64,000 nt of DNA, taken from assembly GCF_021347895.1 (NCBI RefSeq), contig NC_067136.1, forward strand, positions 3,741,970 to 3,805,969, read 5' to 3'. The notes under the pieces were generated by a model. That model searched no databases. It had not been told where the DNA came from and was given only the letters and a program-made list of their open reading frames with translations. The position numbers and the translations under genes are program-made. Within the stretch, counting starts at the first letter, position 1; every line of letters begins with the position of its first letter. The DNA comes from Acanthochromis polyacanthus (lineage: Eukaryota; Chordata; Actinopteri; Pomacentridae). Of the stretch, positions 35,401-47,109 are shown one piece after another.

Positions 35401-36394
35401 ACTAGTGGTGGTAATGAACGTGTCATGCATTATGTCGTCTTTCTTCAGAGGACAAATTTAAATTGTCAACCATCCACGGTTATGGAAAATGTTACATAGC
35501 AGAAAGTGGTCCAAGTGAAGGGAACTGTGATAGTTGTTCAACAAAAAGGCCATTTAAGGTCACTAGTTGTGGTTCTGTGCTTTGTTGAGCAATGCAAACC
35601 AGATGTAAATCCACCTGTCCTCACCTGATGCAAGTCGTTCACTAACATAAGGTGATAGGTGGTTTCCTGTTGGGATACTTGAATAGGCAAGAAAATAAAA
35701 ACAAAATGAGTCTAAAGACCAATATTTTAGATGGATTTTCCAAAAGCCTCTTCAGTCAATGACACGACACTGTACAATGACATGTTATTTTCTGAACCAG
35801 TGGTTTCCACAATTTTTAGCCCTGAACCTCAACATAACAGATGTTTGTGATTCTCAGCATCTCTAGAGGTGAAGATGCAAACATTGTGCACATGTGCAGT
35901 ACTAGGCCAATACAAATACCCCAAACATAATGACAAAACAAGAGAACCAGCCTCAACGACTTAATATTATCTTGTAGTAATTTAATATATTCTAGTAGCA
36001 CCATACATCATTTAAAGTAACCTCCATGTGTAAACTGTAGTACTGAGTAAACATACAGAACGTAGCAGCAACAGATTGATATGTCAGGTCTGTGTTTGTG
36101 CAACAAGCAGCATTTACCTACTAATTTGCTTATCTGTGGTCAGGTTATGATGACAACAGGTGAAGTAGGTCATTGTGGACATTCCTCCTTAAATCAATGT
36201 CCCTGAACAGTTTGCACTTCTGCTTCCACTCTTTCCTCTGTATTACCAACAATAATACTGATAACGTTGAACAATTATATTGTATAGCTAATTGTAGGTG
36301 AAGGACAGCGATAAGTTGACAGTAATAAATCGCTGAAATGAGAGCTTGGATCATGGACAGTTGGAAATAGTGACTTCATTCCTCACTGAGTCTT
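35400..36394. other. Non-coding duplicated sequence upstream of lectin copy B
   Basis: Parallels 13790-16450 without the solo LTR and RTE/MITE insertions, providing their empty sites near 36062 and 36175. No gene seen. Confidence 0.6.
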
Positions 36395-36842
36395 TCAATA
36401 CCAAGTTGGCACCAGGTGTGGATGAGATCTGCTCCACAATGGCTGAAGGATCTGGACATTGTTGGACTATCTCGACTGACACGTTTCTACAATGTTGCAT
36501 GGGCATCAGGTACAACGCCTGTGGAGTGGCTGACCGGGGTGGTGGTTCTCATTTTTGAAAAAGGGGGCCGGAGAGTGTGAGCCAAATACCGAGGTATCAC
36601 ACTTTTAATCAGCCTCCCTGGGAAAATTTACTCTCAGGTGTTGGAAGGGAGGCTCCGACCGATTGTCGAACCTCAGATTCAGGAGGAGCAATGTGGATTC
36701 TGTCTCAGTCATGCAACAGTGGACCAGCTCTTTATTCCTGTGGAGCTAATGAGGGGGTCATGGGAGTTCAACCTGCCAGCCTACATGTGCTTTGTGGATC
36801 TGAAGAAGGCCTACGACCGTGGCCCCTGAGGGGCTTTGTGGG
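36395..36842 (+). mobile_element. Rex3 LINE copy 2, left part
   Basis: Closely similar to 16460-16896 (GVDEICSTMAEGS, QEEQCGFCLSHATVDQLF, VDLKKAYDRG), then broken by transposon element 2 at 36847. Confidence 0.85.
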
Positions 36843-36846
36843 GGGT

Positions 36847-38838
36847 GGGTCATTCCTACTATTCGGTGCCATTTGAGTCCCCATGACAGAGCATTGCATA
36901 TTTTTGGTAAAAATGTCCTAATACTAATTTTCAAAAGCCTGGCTTATATGGTTAACAGTTCTCTACCATAATATACAATGATATGTATGCAGGAATATTT
37001 CAATTTTAAACAATTACCCTTATTTTTGGATAAGTAGGCCAAATTCCCATGTCCCAAATCATGTTTGCTCAATTAAAAATACATATAAAAGTAATAGTAA
37101 TAAAATAAACCCAAAACTTTTCACTATTGTTGCACAGCTTTGTTTATAATCTACCTCCCCAAATGTTATTTTTTGTTATTTATACATTTTTACTGCTTAA
37201 AATATTCAACATATGTTGTGTCCCTGAGTCAACTGTCCACCCTGTTACTTTGATACAAAGATCTCTGCACACGCCCCCCCAATACATCATCTAGTCACTT
37301 GACACAGGAAGTGGCTTACACTTCTGGAGGGAAAATCAAATTAATGGAAGCAAAGTAAGTACCTCTCTTTAAACAACCTTTTTTTTAAGTGTTTTAGAAT
37401 GCTTGACTGACGTGTTAAAGCATAACATGTCCACCCTGTTACCCTGTTTTATAGCAGGAAATTATAGTTTTTGGTAATTTCAAAAATATGGTTAATAAAT
37501 ATGTTAAAAATCTTCCTTGGTTGTCATTAAGTGCTATCTTGTTTTTCATCACATTAGCAGTAAGGGACAGCTTTAGCATTAAATGTCCCCCCTGTTACCG
37601 TTTTGTAGAGTAACAGGGTGGACACACAGTAACAGGGTGGACACAGAGTAACAGGGTGGACACACAGTAACAGGGTGGACACACAGTAACAGGGTGGACA
37701 CACAGTAACAGGGCGGACACACAGTAACAGGGTGGACACACAGTAACAGGGCGGACACACAGTAACAGGGCGGACACACAGTAACAGGGCGGACACACAG
37801 TAACAGGGCGGACACACAGTAACAGGGCGGACACACAGTAACAGGGGGGACACACAGTAACAGGGCGGACACACAGTAACAGGGGGGACACACAGTAACA
37901 GGGCGGACACACAGTAACAGGGTGGACATAACAGAGGTGGATAAACATCTTTCTTCAGCATATGTTGTCTTCTATTATTATTTTTGGTTATAAATTGATT
38001 ATTTTATTTTTAGTTATTGAATGAATTTCCTATTTTAAATTATTGAATGAATTTCTAATTGTTAATGAATTATATTGTTCAGTGAATTCGTATGTAAAGC
38101 TGATGCTAATGACGTTTTTGATGTTTTTCATATGACTAGTTAATGATATTTTTATTTACTTGTTGGAAGTATTTTTTTAAAATAATTTTAATGTTCATGT
38201 AAAGGTTAAATAAATTTACTTTTTTAAATAAAATTTTGTTCACAAATATTAGGTCCATTCTGTGACGTCTTGTCCACCCTGTTACTCGTCTGTCCACCCT
38301 GTTACCTTATTATTTTTTGATGAGAATTAGATAAAAAGTCTGAAATATTGAGCATGTCTTCGTGTTTACTTGCAGTTTCTAATTAGTATAATGAAATCAC
38401 TAAAAAAAAAAGAAGGTAGATTCCATTGAAATTATCTTAAAATTGAAAAGAAATGTGTTCAAATTGTGTTGTGCCTTACAATAGAGCACATTTTTTGTAC
38501 ATATACTTCTTTGTTAATATTTCTCAAAACAGATATTTCAAGGGTAAATTAAGGGGCATTTTAGCTCTTACTAAATGTAATTATTATAGCTAGAGTGGTT
38601 TGGAAACATAGTGTAATAGATGTGAGAATGTCCCGTAACAGGGTGGACATTTGCCGTCTGTCACATGCAAAGACTTTGGTAAAAATATTAGATTATTGAT
38701 ATCCTGAGCTGGACCAATATAGTTTTCTTATAGTTTGATAAGTAATCCTTCAGATAAAAGACGAAAAAATTGGAAATTTTAACATTTTTTTAATAGATTA
38801 AACAAGGCCGAAATGGCACCGAATAGTAGGAATGACCC
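36847..38838. mobile_element. DNA transposon with 28-bp perfect TIRs and 4-bp TSD (element 2)
   Basis: Left TIR 36847-36874 is a perfect reverse complement of right TIR 38811-38838, beginning GGGTCATTCCTACTATTCGG. It is flanked by GGGT on both sides (36843-36846 and 38839-38842). The uninterrupted Rex3 paralogue near 16895 shows the empty site with one GGGT. The interior is AT-rich, without a transposase, and carries the motif TGTCCACCCTGTTAC at 37234, 37428, 37584 (variant), 38271 and 38291, and inverted at 38635, plus the 19-bp array. Superfamily not assigned. Confidence 0.88.
37609..37928. repeat. 19-bp minisatellite inside a DNA transposon
   Basis: About 17 tandem units of GTAACAGGGTGGACACACA, with G/T/C variation in the central GGG(T/C/G)GG. 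The core matches the subterminal motif scattered elsewhere in the surrounding element (36847-38838). Confidence 0.95.
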
Positions 38839-39215
38839 GGGTACTGTAGGAGTATGGGACACCGGGCTCGCTGATACAAACCATTCGGTCCCTGTACAAG
38901 CAAAGTGGGAATTGTGTTTGCATACTCGACACAAAGTCAGACATGTTTCCAGTGGGTGTTGGACTCCTCCAGGGCTTTCCCTTGTCTCTGATGCTGTTTG
39001 TGGTGTTCATGGACAGAATCTCAAGGCGCAGTTGGGGTAATGATAGTGTCTGGTTTGGGGGCCTCAGGATCGCATCTCTGCTATTTGCAGATGATGTGGT
39101 TCTGTTGGCTTCCTCAGACCATGACCTTCGGCAGCACTGGAGTGGTTTGCGGCCGAGTGTGAAGTGGCGGGGATGTGGATAAGCACTTCCAAGTCTGGTT
39201 CTCTGTCAGAAACCG
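38839..39215 (+). mobile_element. Rex3 LINE copy 2, right part
   Basis: Continues the left part after element 2: PVGVGLLQGFPLSLMLFVVF and LLFADDVVLLASSDHDL, with the catalytic FADD retained. Ends where duplicated cluster sequence resumes. Confidence 0.85.
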
Positions 39216-40223
39216 GTGGATTGCTCCCTGATGCAACCAGTTTGCTAACATGTTGTTCCCTGTTGGGATATATGAAGAGACAAAACATAAAATAAAAATG
39301 AGTCTAAAGACAAACACTGTGGATGTACATTCCACAAGTGTCTTCATCAGTCACTGAGGCAACACTGGACAAGAAACATTTTGTTTTCTGTACCAGTGAT
39401 TTTCACAATTTTTTAGCCCCGACCCTCAAAATAAAAGAGATTCATGACTCCCATCATCTCTGGAGGTGAAGCATGCAAACATTGTGCACACGTACACTAA
39501 TAGGCTGATCCAAACACTCCACCCATATTAAAACAAGAGGTCAAAATAGTTTCAAGGGCCTGAATATTATGTTGTAGTAATTTAACAAAGGTTAATAGCA
39601 GCACACATCATTTAAAATAACTTTTATGTGCAAACTATAGTACAAAGAAAACATACAGAACGTAGCAGCAGCAGATTCACGTCTGTCTGTCTTTGTGCAA
39701 CAACAAGCACCCAGCATTTACATACTAATTTGCTTATCTGCAGTGAGGTTGTGATGGCAACAGGTGAAGTAGGTCATTGTGGACATCCCTCCATAAATCA
39801 ATGTCCCTGAACAGTTTGCATTTCTGCTGCCACTCCTCCTCCTCCCTCTGTTTTACCAATAATAATAATGATGATAATGTTGAACAACTGTCATCTATAG
39901 TTTATTGTAGGTGGAGGACAGTGTGATTACAGTAATAAGTCAACAGTAATACATCAGGGAAACGAGAGTTTTGATGATTGTCCCATGAAATCAGTGACTT
40001 CATTCCTCACTGAGCCTTTCAATGCTGAGTTGCACTGTCTGAAAGAACCACTCATGGCAGATATGGGTGTAAAAAAGAAGTCTAAATATCCAAGTGTCAA
40101 TTATGCTTTACTTTGCTCAATTTCAGATAAATGTGAATCAAGGACATGAACATCATTGGGCTCGAGTTGACCGAGCACTTCATAAGTGTAGTCATCTAAC
40201 CTCCAGCCCACCAGCATCTTGTC
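39216..40223. other. Non-coding duplicated sequence opening unit C
   Basis: Parallels 17660-18640 almost base for base and ends at the hAT insertion. No gene seen. Confidence 0.6.
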
Positions 40224-40586
40224 CACACCACCAATGGCGATTTTAGGGGGTGGCCTGGGGTGGCCGGGGCCACCCCTGAAATCTCATTGGCCACCCCTGC
40301 GGCCATCCCAGATCTGATAGGTAGTTGGTCACATGGGCGTAACGGACGCGGGGTACGCATGAGCCATGTCCCCCGCACTTTCCACATCTGTCCCCTCTGT
40401 CCCCCGCACTTTCCACATCTGTCCCCCGCACTTTTTTCAGCCGTTACAACAACTAAACCCGTTATTAGCATCCAGTAACGTGTTTTCCCGAGCCGTCTTT
40501 GAATGCACCATGAGCGCGTGCTAACGCAGGTGTTCCAGAGGAGACGTGCTGCTGTGCTGAGCAGTGCTGAACGTGCGTCTGGAGTA

Positions 40587-40655
40587 ATGTTTAGCAAACC
40601 AGCCAGAGCCAGCAAGAAGCAAAACACTTTACACAGTTCTTTCCAAACAAACCGT
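40587..40655 (+). pseudogene. Putative first exon of a decayed hAT transposase
   Basis: Open from ATG to donor GTAAG and reading MFSKPARASKKQNTLHSSF. The K-x-x-T-L-x-x-F pattern is common at the start of hAT/ZMYM-type transposases. No matching downstream catalytic exons were found. Confidence 0.4.
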
Positions 40656-42585
40656 GTAAGTTGTGTGACCTTGTTGGATGCAAACAATGTTAGACTTGTT
40701 AGCTAAATGATGACAAGGTAAAACGTGGCAATATATCAATATGTTAAGCTAGTTAACAATAATTCAAATGTGGCTGCCTCTGTTACATTACTGCTAATTA
40801 GTTTATTCTTGGAATAAACCCAGTCCTCTTTCATTTCTGGGCAGAAGATGTGCTCACAATTGCTCTCCATGTATTTAAGTCTTTTGGACCAAAAAGAGGA
40901 GAGTCAGGGAGGAGAAAAAAGAATAGGCTATCTATGGTATAAAAGTGGTTAAATTTACAACTATTTTTACTGCTTCTCTTTCTAATTCTATCTCAGAATT
41001 TTGATTTTCAGATTTTTTAATGATTATTTCCATAACAAAGAGCAGAGTCAGGCAGGAGATGGACCAGAGGCAGCGGCCAGCAGTAATGTTGACCATGCAG
41101 GGTCTGCAGAGGTGAAAAAAATATATAAGTGGCTGAGAAAAAAATATATATATATGGATTAAAGTGATTTTGAGGTAAATTCTACTGCAATTTTTACTCT
41201 TCCTAATGCTATTTCAGAATTTTTCTTACCACATTTTTTATTTTTATTGCCATAACAGAAAGAGCAGAGTCAGGGAGGAGATGGATCAGAGGCCAGCAGC
41301 AGGGACAAGGATGTAGGGTCTTTACAGGTAAGGAGAGATTATAACTTCCTGAGAATAAGATATCTATTGCAGGGAGAAACCAGGCAGTACTGATCATTTC
41401 ATGTTCAGTGTTTGGCACCTTTGGCTACTCGTCCAGTAGATGTTCAAGGGACATTGTTGTCAACTCAACTAGAGTTTGGCCACTAAAACTTTAGATTTTA
41501 TAGTTTAAAGTTTTATACTTTATAGTTTAAAGAACTAGCCTAGTTGGTCCTCTGGTATTGTACTGTGGCTGTTAGGGATTATGTGGTTCTTTAGCCACTA
41601 AGGACGGTGCAATTAAATGTAAGAGAATGATAAATCGCTCTGAAAAATTTGTCCCCCTCACTTCTGAGATGGTGGTTACGCCCATGGTTGGTCAAGTTCG
41701 TCAACACGAGAAACAAGAGAAATTCTGTCAATCAGTGATGACAGCCGATCAACTGATTTAGAGCCAGTTTTACATTTTGAACTATCACAATAATGGTTTT
41801 ACCGAGCCTGTGACAGCTGATCTCTGTTCAGTGTACGTCTGGCCAATGACCATACAGGTGGAGAGTCGGGTGACCCACGCACATTGCGTCTTACGTTGCA
41901 CCTGCTGCAGCTGCTGGACTGTGAGGATGGTGAAAGGAGCTTCACATGCTGGATAAGGAAACCGGTGAAATCTGTCGGAGGTATGGTAATGCAATGTTTG
42001 TTTATATCGTAGTTCCCTCTGAATGTGTAGAAAAACTTCATCTAGCACTAAGTATCAGCTAAAAGAGTAAGACGAACTACACTGCAGTGGCTGCACGAGC
42101 TAGATTAAGTTTAGCAGCCTCAAACCAAGTTAAGAATTGAACGTTAGTTTTCTTTTTTTTCCTGATATCGCCAGTGTCTCCCCGCAGAGGAAATTATAAA
42201 CAGAAACGGACATGTGTTGTTAAACGTGCGTGCTATAATATCCTGCTTCCTTATTGATGCTTTTATTTTGCCGTGTCGGTGCCGCGATCAAGTAGACTAC
42301 ACCTAGCAGAAACCATAGACATATACGTAGACGCCTCGTTGACTGCGGCTGCCCACTCGAGCGATGTGCCTGGAGCGCCGCCATTTTGCTTCGGGGCCAG
42401 CCAAGGCAGCGGTGCATAGACATCTATGGAGAAGAGAGGTACTGCTGAATCTAAAAGTGGAATTATTCGCCGAATTTTGAACCGATTGCCAAACTGTTTG
42501 ATTTTTAGAAACGTCACACGTGTAGCTACTATACAAGGTGCTCGGATATTTTTTTACAATGCTGGTTTTGCCACTCAACACTTAG

Positions 42586-42665
42586 ATGCCGGACTTCTGT
42601 TCAGCCTATGGATGCTCTAATGAGCGCTGTAAGGAAACAAGAGCTCGTGGGATTACTTTTCACAT
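42586..42665 (+). pseudogene. THAP-domain first-exon fragment
   Basis: ATG then MPDFCSAYGCSNERC and RARGITFH before donor GTAAG at 42666. C-x4-C spacing with GITFH is the N-terminal half of a THAP zinc finger. The second half is not found within 600 bp. Probably from a THAP-bearing transposon (P or Kolobok type) nested in the hAT insert, or a captured host exon. Confidence 0.5.
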
Positions 42666-43284
42666 GTAAGATGTATGTAAGGAATAAAATATTGTTCGCA
42701 GGTTGTCATAGCTAGAGAGAAATAAACGCAGAGAAGACGGATAGAACCCCATCAGCTCCGTGTCTGGCTTCTACTACCCATGATCTAACAGCTCTCTACA
42801 TCATCCTGTGTATTACACAGCTGCTTACCGGTGAAATAACTAATCTGAGACAATTTTTTGTTTAAAATTCGATGTTATGAATCTAGCGTTCCTAGCAACT
42901 TACTGCAGTAATTGGTACAAGATGGCGCTTCAGTTAGTAAAGCAACAATACAGGTGACACAGTTGATGAGCTGATGACTGATCATGTTATTCTGCAGAAT
43001 GAGTTGAGAGCAGTTGAATTTTGCTAATCTAACCAGATATAATTGAGGACTGTAATAATGGGAAATGGAATTTAAAAATAAACCAGAATAGACACCTTTA
43101 TTCAACACTTATGAGACAGGAAATCATGGGAGAAAGAGGGGATGTCACATGCAGCAAAGTACTGGGATTTGAACTGTGGTCGGCTGCGTACATGGCATTA
43201 AACTCCGCTATGCCATAGCCACCCCACACTAGCTTTGTGTCCCATCAAGGCCACCCCGGTAAAAAAGTCCTGGATACGCCACTG

Positions 43285-44079
43285 GACAGGTCAAGGAAGG
43301 ACATAGATTCAGTTTGTCTTGAAACAAAACTGTCACAGGTTTGTGGAGAACCCAGATGTAGAAACTAATGAGGTGGAGGAGATCAGAGACTTAGTGAAGA
43401 ATGTGTTTACTTTTGAAAGTGAATTACAAGCTGTTTTGGACTGGAGACCTGTCCAGGTGTCCCCTGTCTTCATCTTAAGTGAACTAGAATAGACTCCAGC
43501 CCCCCTGGAACCCCACAGAGGAGAAGGCGATGGATAAATAATAAATGGAATTACAAGATACTAGATTTGGATCACTTTCTGCCATGCAACATTTTGCATA
43601 ACTTCATCGTGTAATTGGATAACTATTTAAATTCACCTTGTGAAGAAAGACGACATAATGTGGAACAGAAGGTGAAATGTATTCAACCTTTGCAGAGATA
43701 GGAACAGGTGAGATGAGGTTCAGCCTCTCGGAAGTGGCCAGGATGCAGGATTGGTAACTGGGATCTCCATGATGCTGAAGAGCGGTGACGTCTGTGGTCA
43801 ACAGGAGCCACGCATCCTCCTGGAAGGCTCGTCAGAAGAAGGCTCCTTGGAATCTCAGGGAGCAGGATCAGGCAGGCAACTGGTTGGTGTGGGGATTCTC
43901 CACTTCAAGGACAACAGGCAGCTGAATGAAATGAGGAATTATTGGGACTCTCCTCCAGGTCTGGGAGCAGGCCATCCTTTGTTGGGTTGGCGGGTTCCCC
44001 AGAAAGAAAACTCTCAGGCAGCATCAGAGATAGTATCTGGGGGTTGTGGTTGGATCTGAGAGGTTACTGGATGTGGTGT
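43285..44079. other. Inverted segment relative to paralogous units
   Basis: Reads as the reverse complement of 2230-3170 (unit A) and of 18650-19400 plus 20300-20380 (unit B). The boundary at 43285 abuts the hAT end; the other boundary at about 44073-44084 joins GGTTACTGGAT to GTGGTGT and CTGTCAGAGAAAC. Confidence 0.8.
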
Positions 44080-44690
44080 CTGTCAGAGAAACAGGATGGA
44101 GTGTTTCCACTCATTACAGGATTACAGGTGTTTGTTTTTCTTGTTCTTTATTGCCACCAAGTGGAGCAGTCAGAACACTGCAAGAAATAATTCCAGGTTC
44201 AGTTCAAATTCAACCTTCACATTTCATCCTGATACACTTGTGGAATTTACTCTTTAACTCACAGATGATGTCAGTTTAGTTCACCTTGTTAGACTTGCAC
44301 GACAACATAGAGGGAAATTTAGGAAATTTAAAAAAAAGAATTTTTCACAGAATATGTTGATTGTCTTTTCATAAACCAAAGATGTCATGTGAAAAAATTC
44401 AAATCATTCAGTCTTCATTTAAACCAGATGGTTAACTGTGAAGTAAACTGCACTTTAATCGTCAGACATGATTTTTTTTTAATTTCTATTATTTATTACA
44501 TCTGACTGTAAATATTTTCCTTCATGCCAGAGTTCATGTAGCAGCTCAGCTGGTTCAGAAGCAGGTTTAGAAAGAGTTGTGGGTTTAATGCATGACTGGA
44601 TATTTAAATAAAGATTCAGATTAAACTGAAAAGTCACATTTACATTTTAAAGGATACAACTGGTGATAATTTTTGTTATTGTCAGAAAAC

Positions 44691-45070
44691 TTTATTGAAA
44701 ACCAAACCAGTATAATGAACAGAAATCGTTATGATGATTACAGTTGCAAACACAGTTTTAACACAAAGAACAGATACAAGTCAGCTACAGATCTGTAGAT
44801 ATTTAAAAACCACACAATGAAGAACATTCACTGGACTCTTGTTGCTGAAGTTCAGTGATGTGGAGGCAGATCCAGAGAGACACACTGGAGACTCAGATGA
44901 CTTAGGTTGTGAGTAATGTTTACTGATATCAGGAGAAGTGACACCAACAGAGCAGCAGTACATGCAAGCAATGCCAGCAGCACTTCTGAGGATTCTCTCT
45001 GATCTTTGGCTTTATATTGGAGTTGGGAGAAGGTCAGATTTAGATTACAGACCAATATGGAGACAACTGG
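44691..45070 (-). other. Possible transmembrane terminal exon and poly(A) signal, copy D
   Basis: Third copy of the block, with the hydrophobic frame at 45055-44852 and AATAAA at 44696-44691, downstream of the truncated copy D lectin. Confidence 0.38.
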
Positions 45071-46008
45071 TCTGCTTAGTCACATCACAATAGACGATAT
45101 CTGATCTCCTGCAGTGTCTGTCTGTCTAAAGGCCATTATGACCTTAGAAAGGGGAAAGAGTCATTTTTCCTTCACAACTCTCATGACCTCAGAGATTTTC
45201 TTACAAAGCTACAATATTAAATCCTAATACATCACACATCACTCTGAAATATCCAACAACATGCTCTATAAATGAATCCAGCTTTACAGGGATACGCTGA
45301 TGTCTCTGCAGTTCATTACAACATTTTCACATGAGAAAGTTTTCACAGTTTAAATGTGTAGATTTCCACATGTATGTTGCATAAAATCACCTGTAAATCT
45401 GCCCTACCATTAATTTATCAACACAGCAACAGGATAAATAAGATATTTGTTCAGTTTTCTGAACAATTTACTCTGCTCTACTCCAAAACAATAAATGTCT
45501 CACATGACAGTTTGATATTTATTAGTTGGCTCTAACATGTCAACCTAAAACATGAACCTTCAAAGTAAAACAAATGAAAGATATCCTGTAAATACAGTTT
45601 ACAGTTCATCCTTCTCTTCCTTCTCTTCCTCAAAGATGGTGTTGTCATTCTTCTTGACCCATCTAAGTTTGAACCCTGCTGTGATCCCTTTCTCTTTCAG
45701 CTTCTTCTCCAGCTGAAAAACAAGTTCATGAGCAGAAAGAAAAGATTTTGATTCTTCTTCTTGTTCTTACAGATTTATGTCCTCTTAAATTTAAATGTTA
45801 ACATGAAACTATCTCATCTCACACTGACCAGTTTCAGGATGGCCTCCGTCACAGCGGGGTCATTCAGGTCCATTGTGGATTTCAGAACCCTCAGCTTGAT
45901 CCGAAGCTGCTTTGTCTCTGTGGACAAAATGGAAATACAGATTCATGAAAAATAGACTTGAGTGTCAGTGCAGCACAGTCAGTGTGAGTTTGTTTGAAGA
46001 CAACTCAC

Positions 46009-46353
46009 CGTAGTGGCACATGAAAGGAAGTTTTTGATCACAGTGATCTTCCACCCACTTTCCAGCATCAGTAGCACCGATCAAACGGGTAGCACAGTCT
46101 CCACTGTTATATGGTATGTTTCCAGTCAACCAGTTTTTGAATTCATGCTCTGTGCCATCTGACCAAGAGTACCAGGTTCTTCTAGACAGACCAACGAAAA
46201 CACCCATATTTCCTGGTCCAGCCTTCTGGACCAGTGTCATCTCTTCTTCATTCCTGATGGAGGCCAGGTCTGTGTGGAACTTCCTGCAGTAGCTCTGAGC
46301 TTCCTCCCATGTCACCTTCCAGGACTTCTAGACATATCTTGGAGGAGAAGAAG
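46009..46353 (-). pseudogene. Copy D CTLD2 exon with TAG near its start
   Basis: 345-nt exon with normal splice sites. The TAG is at the same codon as in copy A; otherwise open from MTWEEAQ to KLPFMCHY. It differs from copy A mainly by NSGDCATRL and WVEDH. Confidence 0.85.
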
Positions 46354-46638
46354 CTGGCAAGAATTTTGAAAGTTCAGTGAGACTAATTTGCACACAAAAG
46401 TAATTTATTCTGACCAACAGTTTTAAAAATCCAATCTGCATGAAATCAAATTAAGAAAAGAGTAAAATCTTCACATGTGAGTTACATCTTTACAAGACAA
46501 ATAAAACAGTCAAAGCTGCCGTTCATTTTCTGTTTTGGGGCCTAAACACACACTTGAAGTAATAATTATACCACAATCTAGAAAATGCACTACATGTTAC
46601 TGGATCACAGAAACCACAAGAAGTAACAATTTACTCAC

Positions 46639-46909
46639 CGTCTAAATTGTCATAGCAGAGAAAGGGGAGTGGGTAGGAGCATGGCACATCATTCACACCT
46701 CCACCTTTAACTACCGTAGCGCATAGGTGCCACTCATCTCTGCGATCATTTGGTTGGCCCTTGGACCACCTGAGAAAGGGCTGATTGTTGGTTCCGTAGT
46801 AGCCATCATCTGTCATCGACCACGCCCAGCTGCTAGAATTGTCATACAGGCCAATCCATACTTTACCACTGTAGCCACTGCCAGCAGCTGCAATCAGTTG
46901 AGCCACGTC
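46639..46909 (-). pseudogene. Copy D truncated CTLD1 exon
   Basis: The 3' two thirds of a CTLD1 exon (from [10 protein letters not shown] to FLCYDNLDG) with a normal donor. It keeps GQPNDRR and NDVPC. Its 5' part is missing: at 46909 lectin sequence passes directly into a LINE tail (46910-47094). Confidence 0.85.
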
Positions 46910-47094
46910 TTGTGTGTGAATGTATATGTGATTGTGTATCTGTGTGTATATTTGTTGGGGGGTGGAAGGTTTCGGGTTTTTCACAGTGTTTTGTATTGTG
47001 TTGTTTTTTTTTATCCTCTGTGAGGCACTTTGTGTTACTCTATTGTATGAAAAGTGCCATATAAATAAAGTTGATTTGATTTGATTTGAAGACG
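46910..47094 (+). mobile_element. Rex1-type LINE 3' tail with (TTGAT)n end
   Basis: TGAGGCACTTTGTGTTACTC ... GAAAAGTGCCATATAAATAA then TTGATTTGATTTGATTTG. Same tail family as 6136-6240 in reverse. It replaces the 5' part of a CTLD1 exon. Confidence 0.8.
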
Positions 47095-47109
47095 TAAAGT
47101 TTTACTCAC

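Larger units (their letters stand above)
40232..43284 (+). mobile_element. hAT-like element, 3.05 kb, at an inversion breakpoint
   Basis: Ends CAATGGCGATTTTAGG and (reversed) CAGTGGCGTATCCAGG, a hAT-type TIR pair followed by GGGGTGGCC motifs. Exon-like pieces: ATG at 40587 opening MFSKPARASKKQNTLHSSF with donor gtaag at 40656, and two duplicated exon-like blocks near 41040-41110 and 41250-41330 encoding EQSQxGDG. No transposase core is left. Flanking 8-mers differ (CACACCAC left, GACAGGTC right), as expected if one end moved. Confidence 0.7.

Noticed and set aside
37609..37928. CRISPR-like array
   Set aside because: Eukaryotic context, no unique spacers; a head-to-tail minisatellite within a transposon.
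37554..37961. Cysteine/valine-rich frames of 116-135 codons
   Set aside because: All three minus frames are open because of the 19-bp repeat; not a gene.
43140..43230. tRNA-derived SINE head (GGATTTGAACTGTGG)
   Set aside because: Only a B-box-like word in reverse; no A box at the right spacing.
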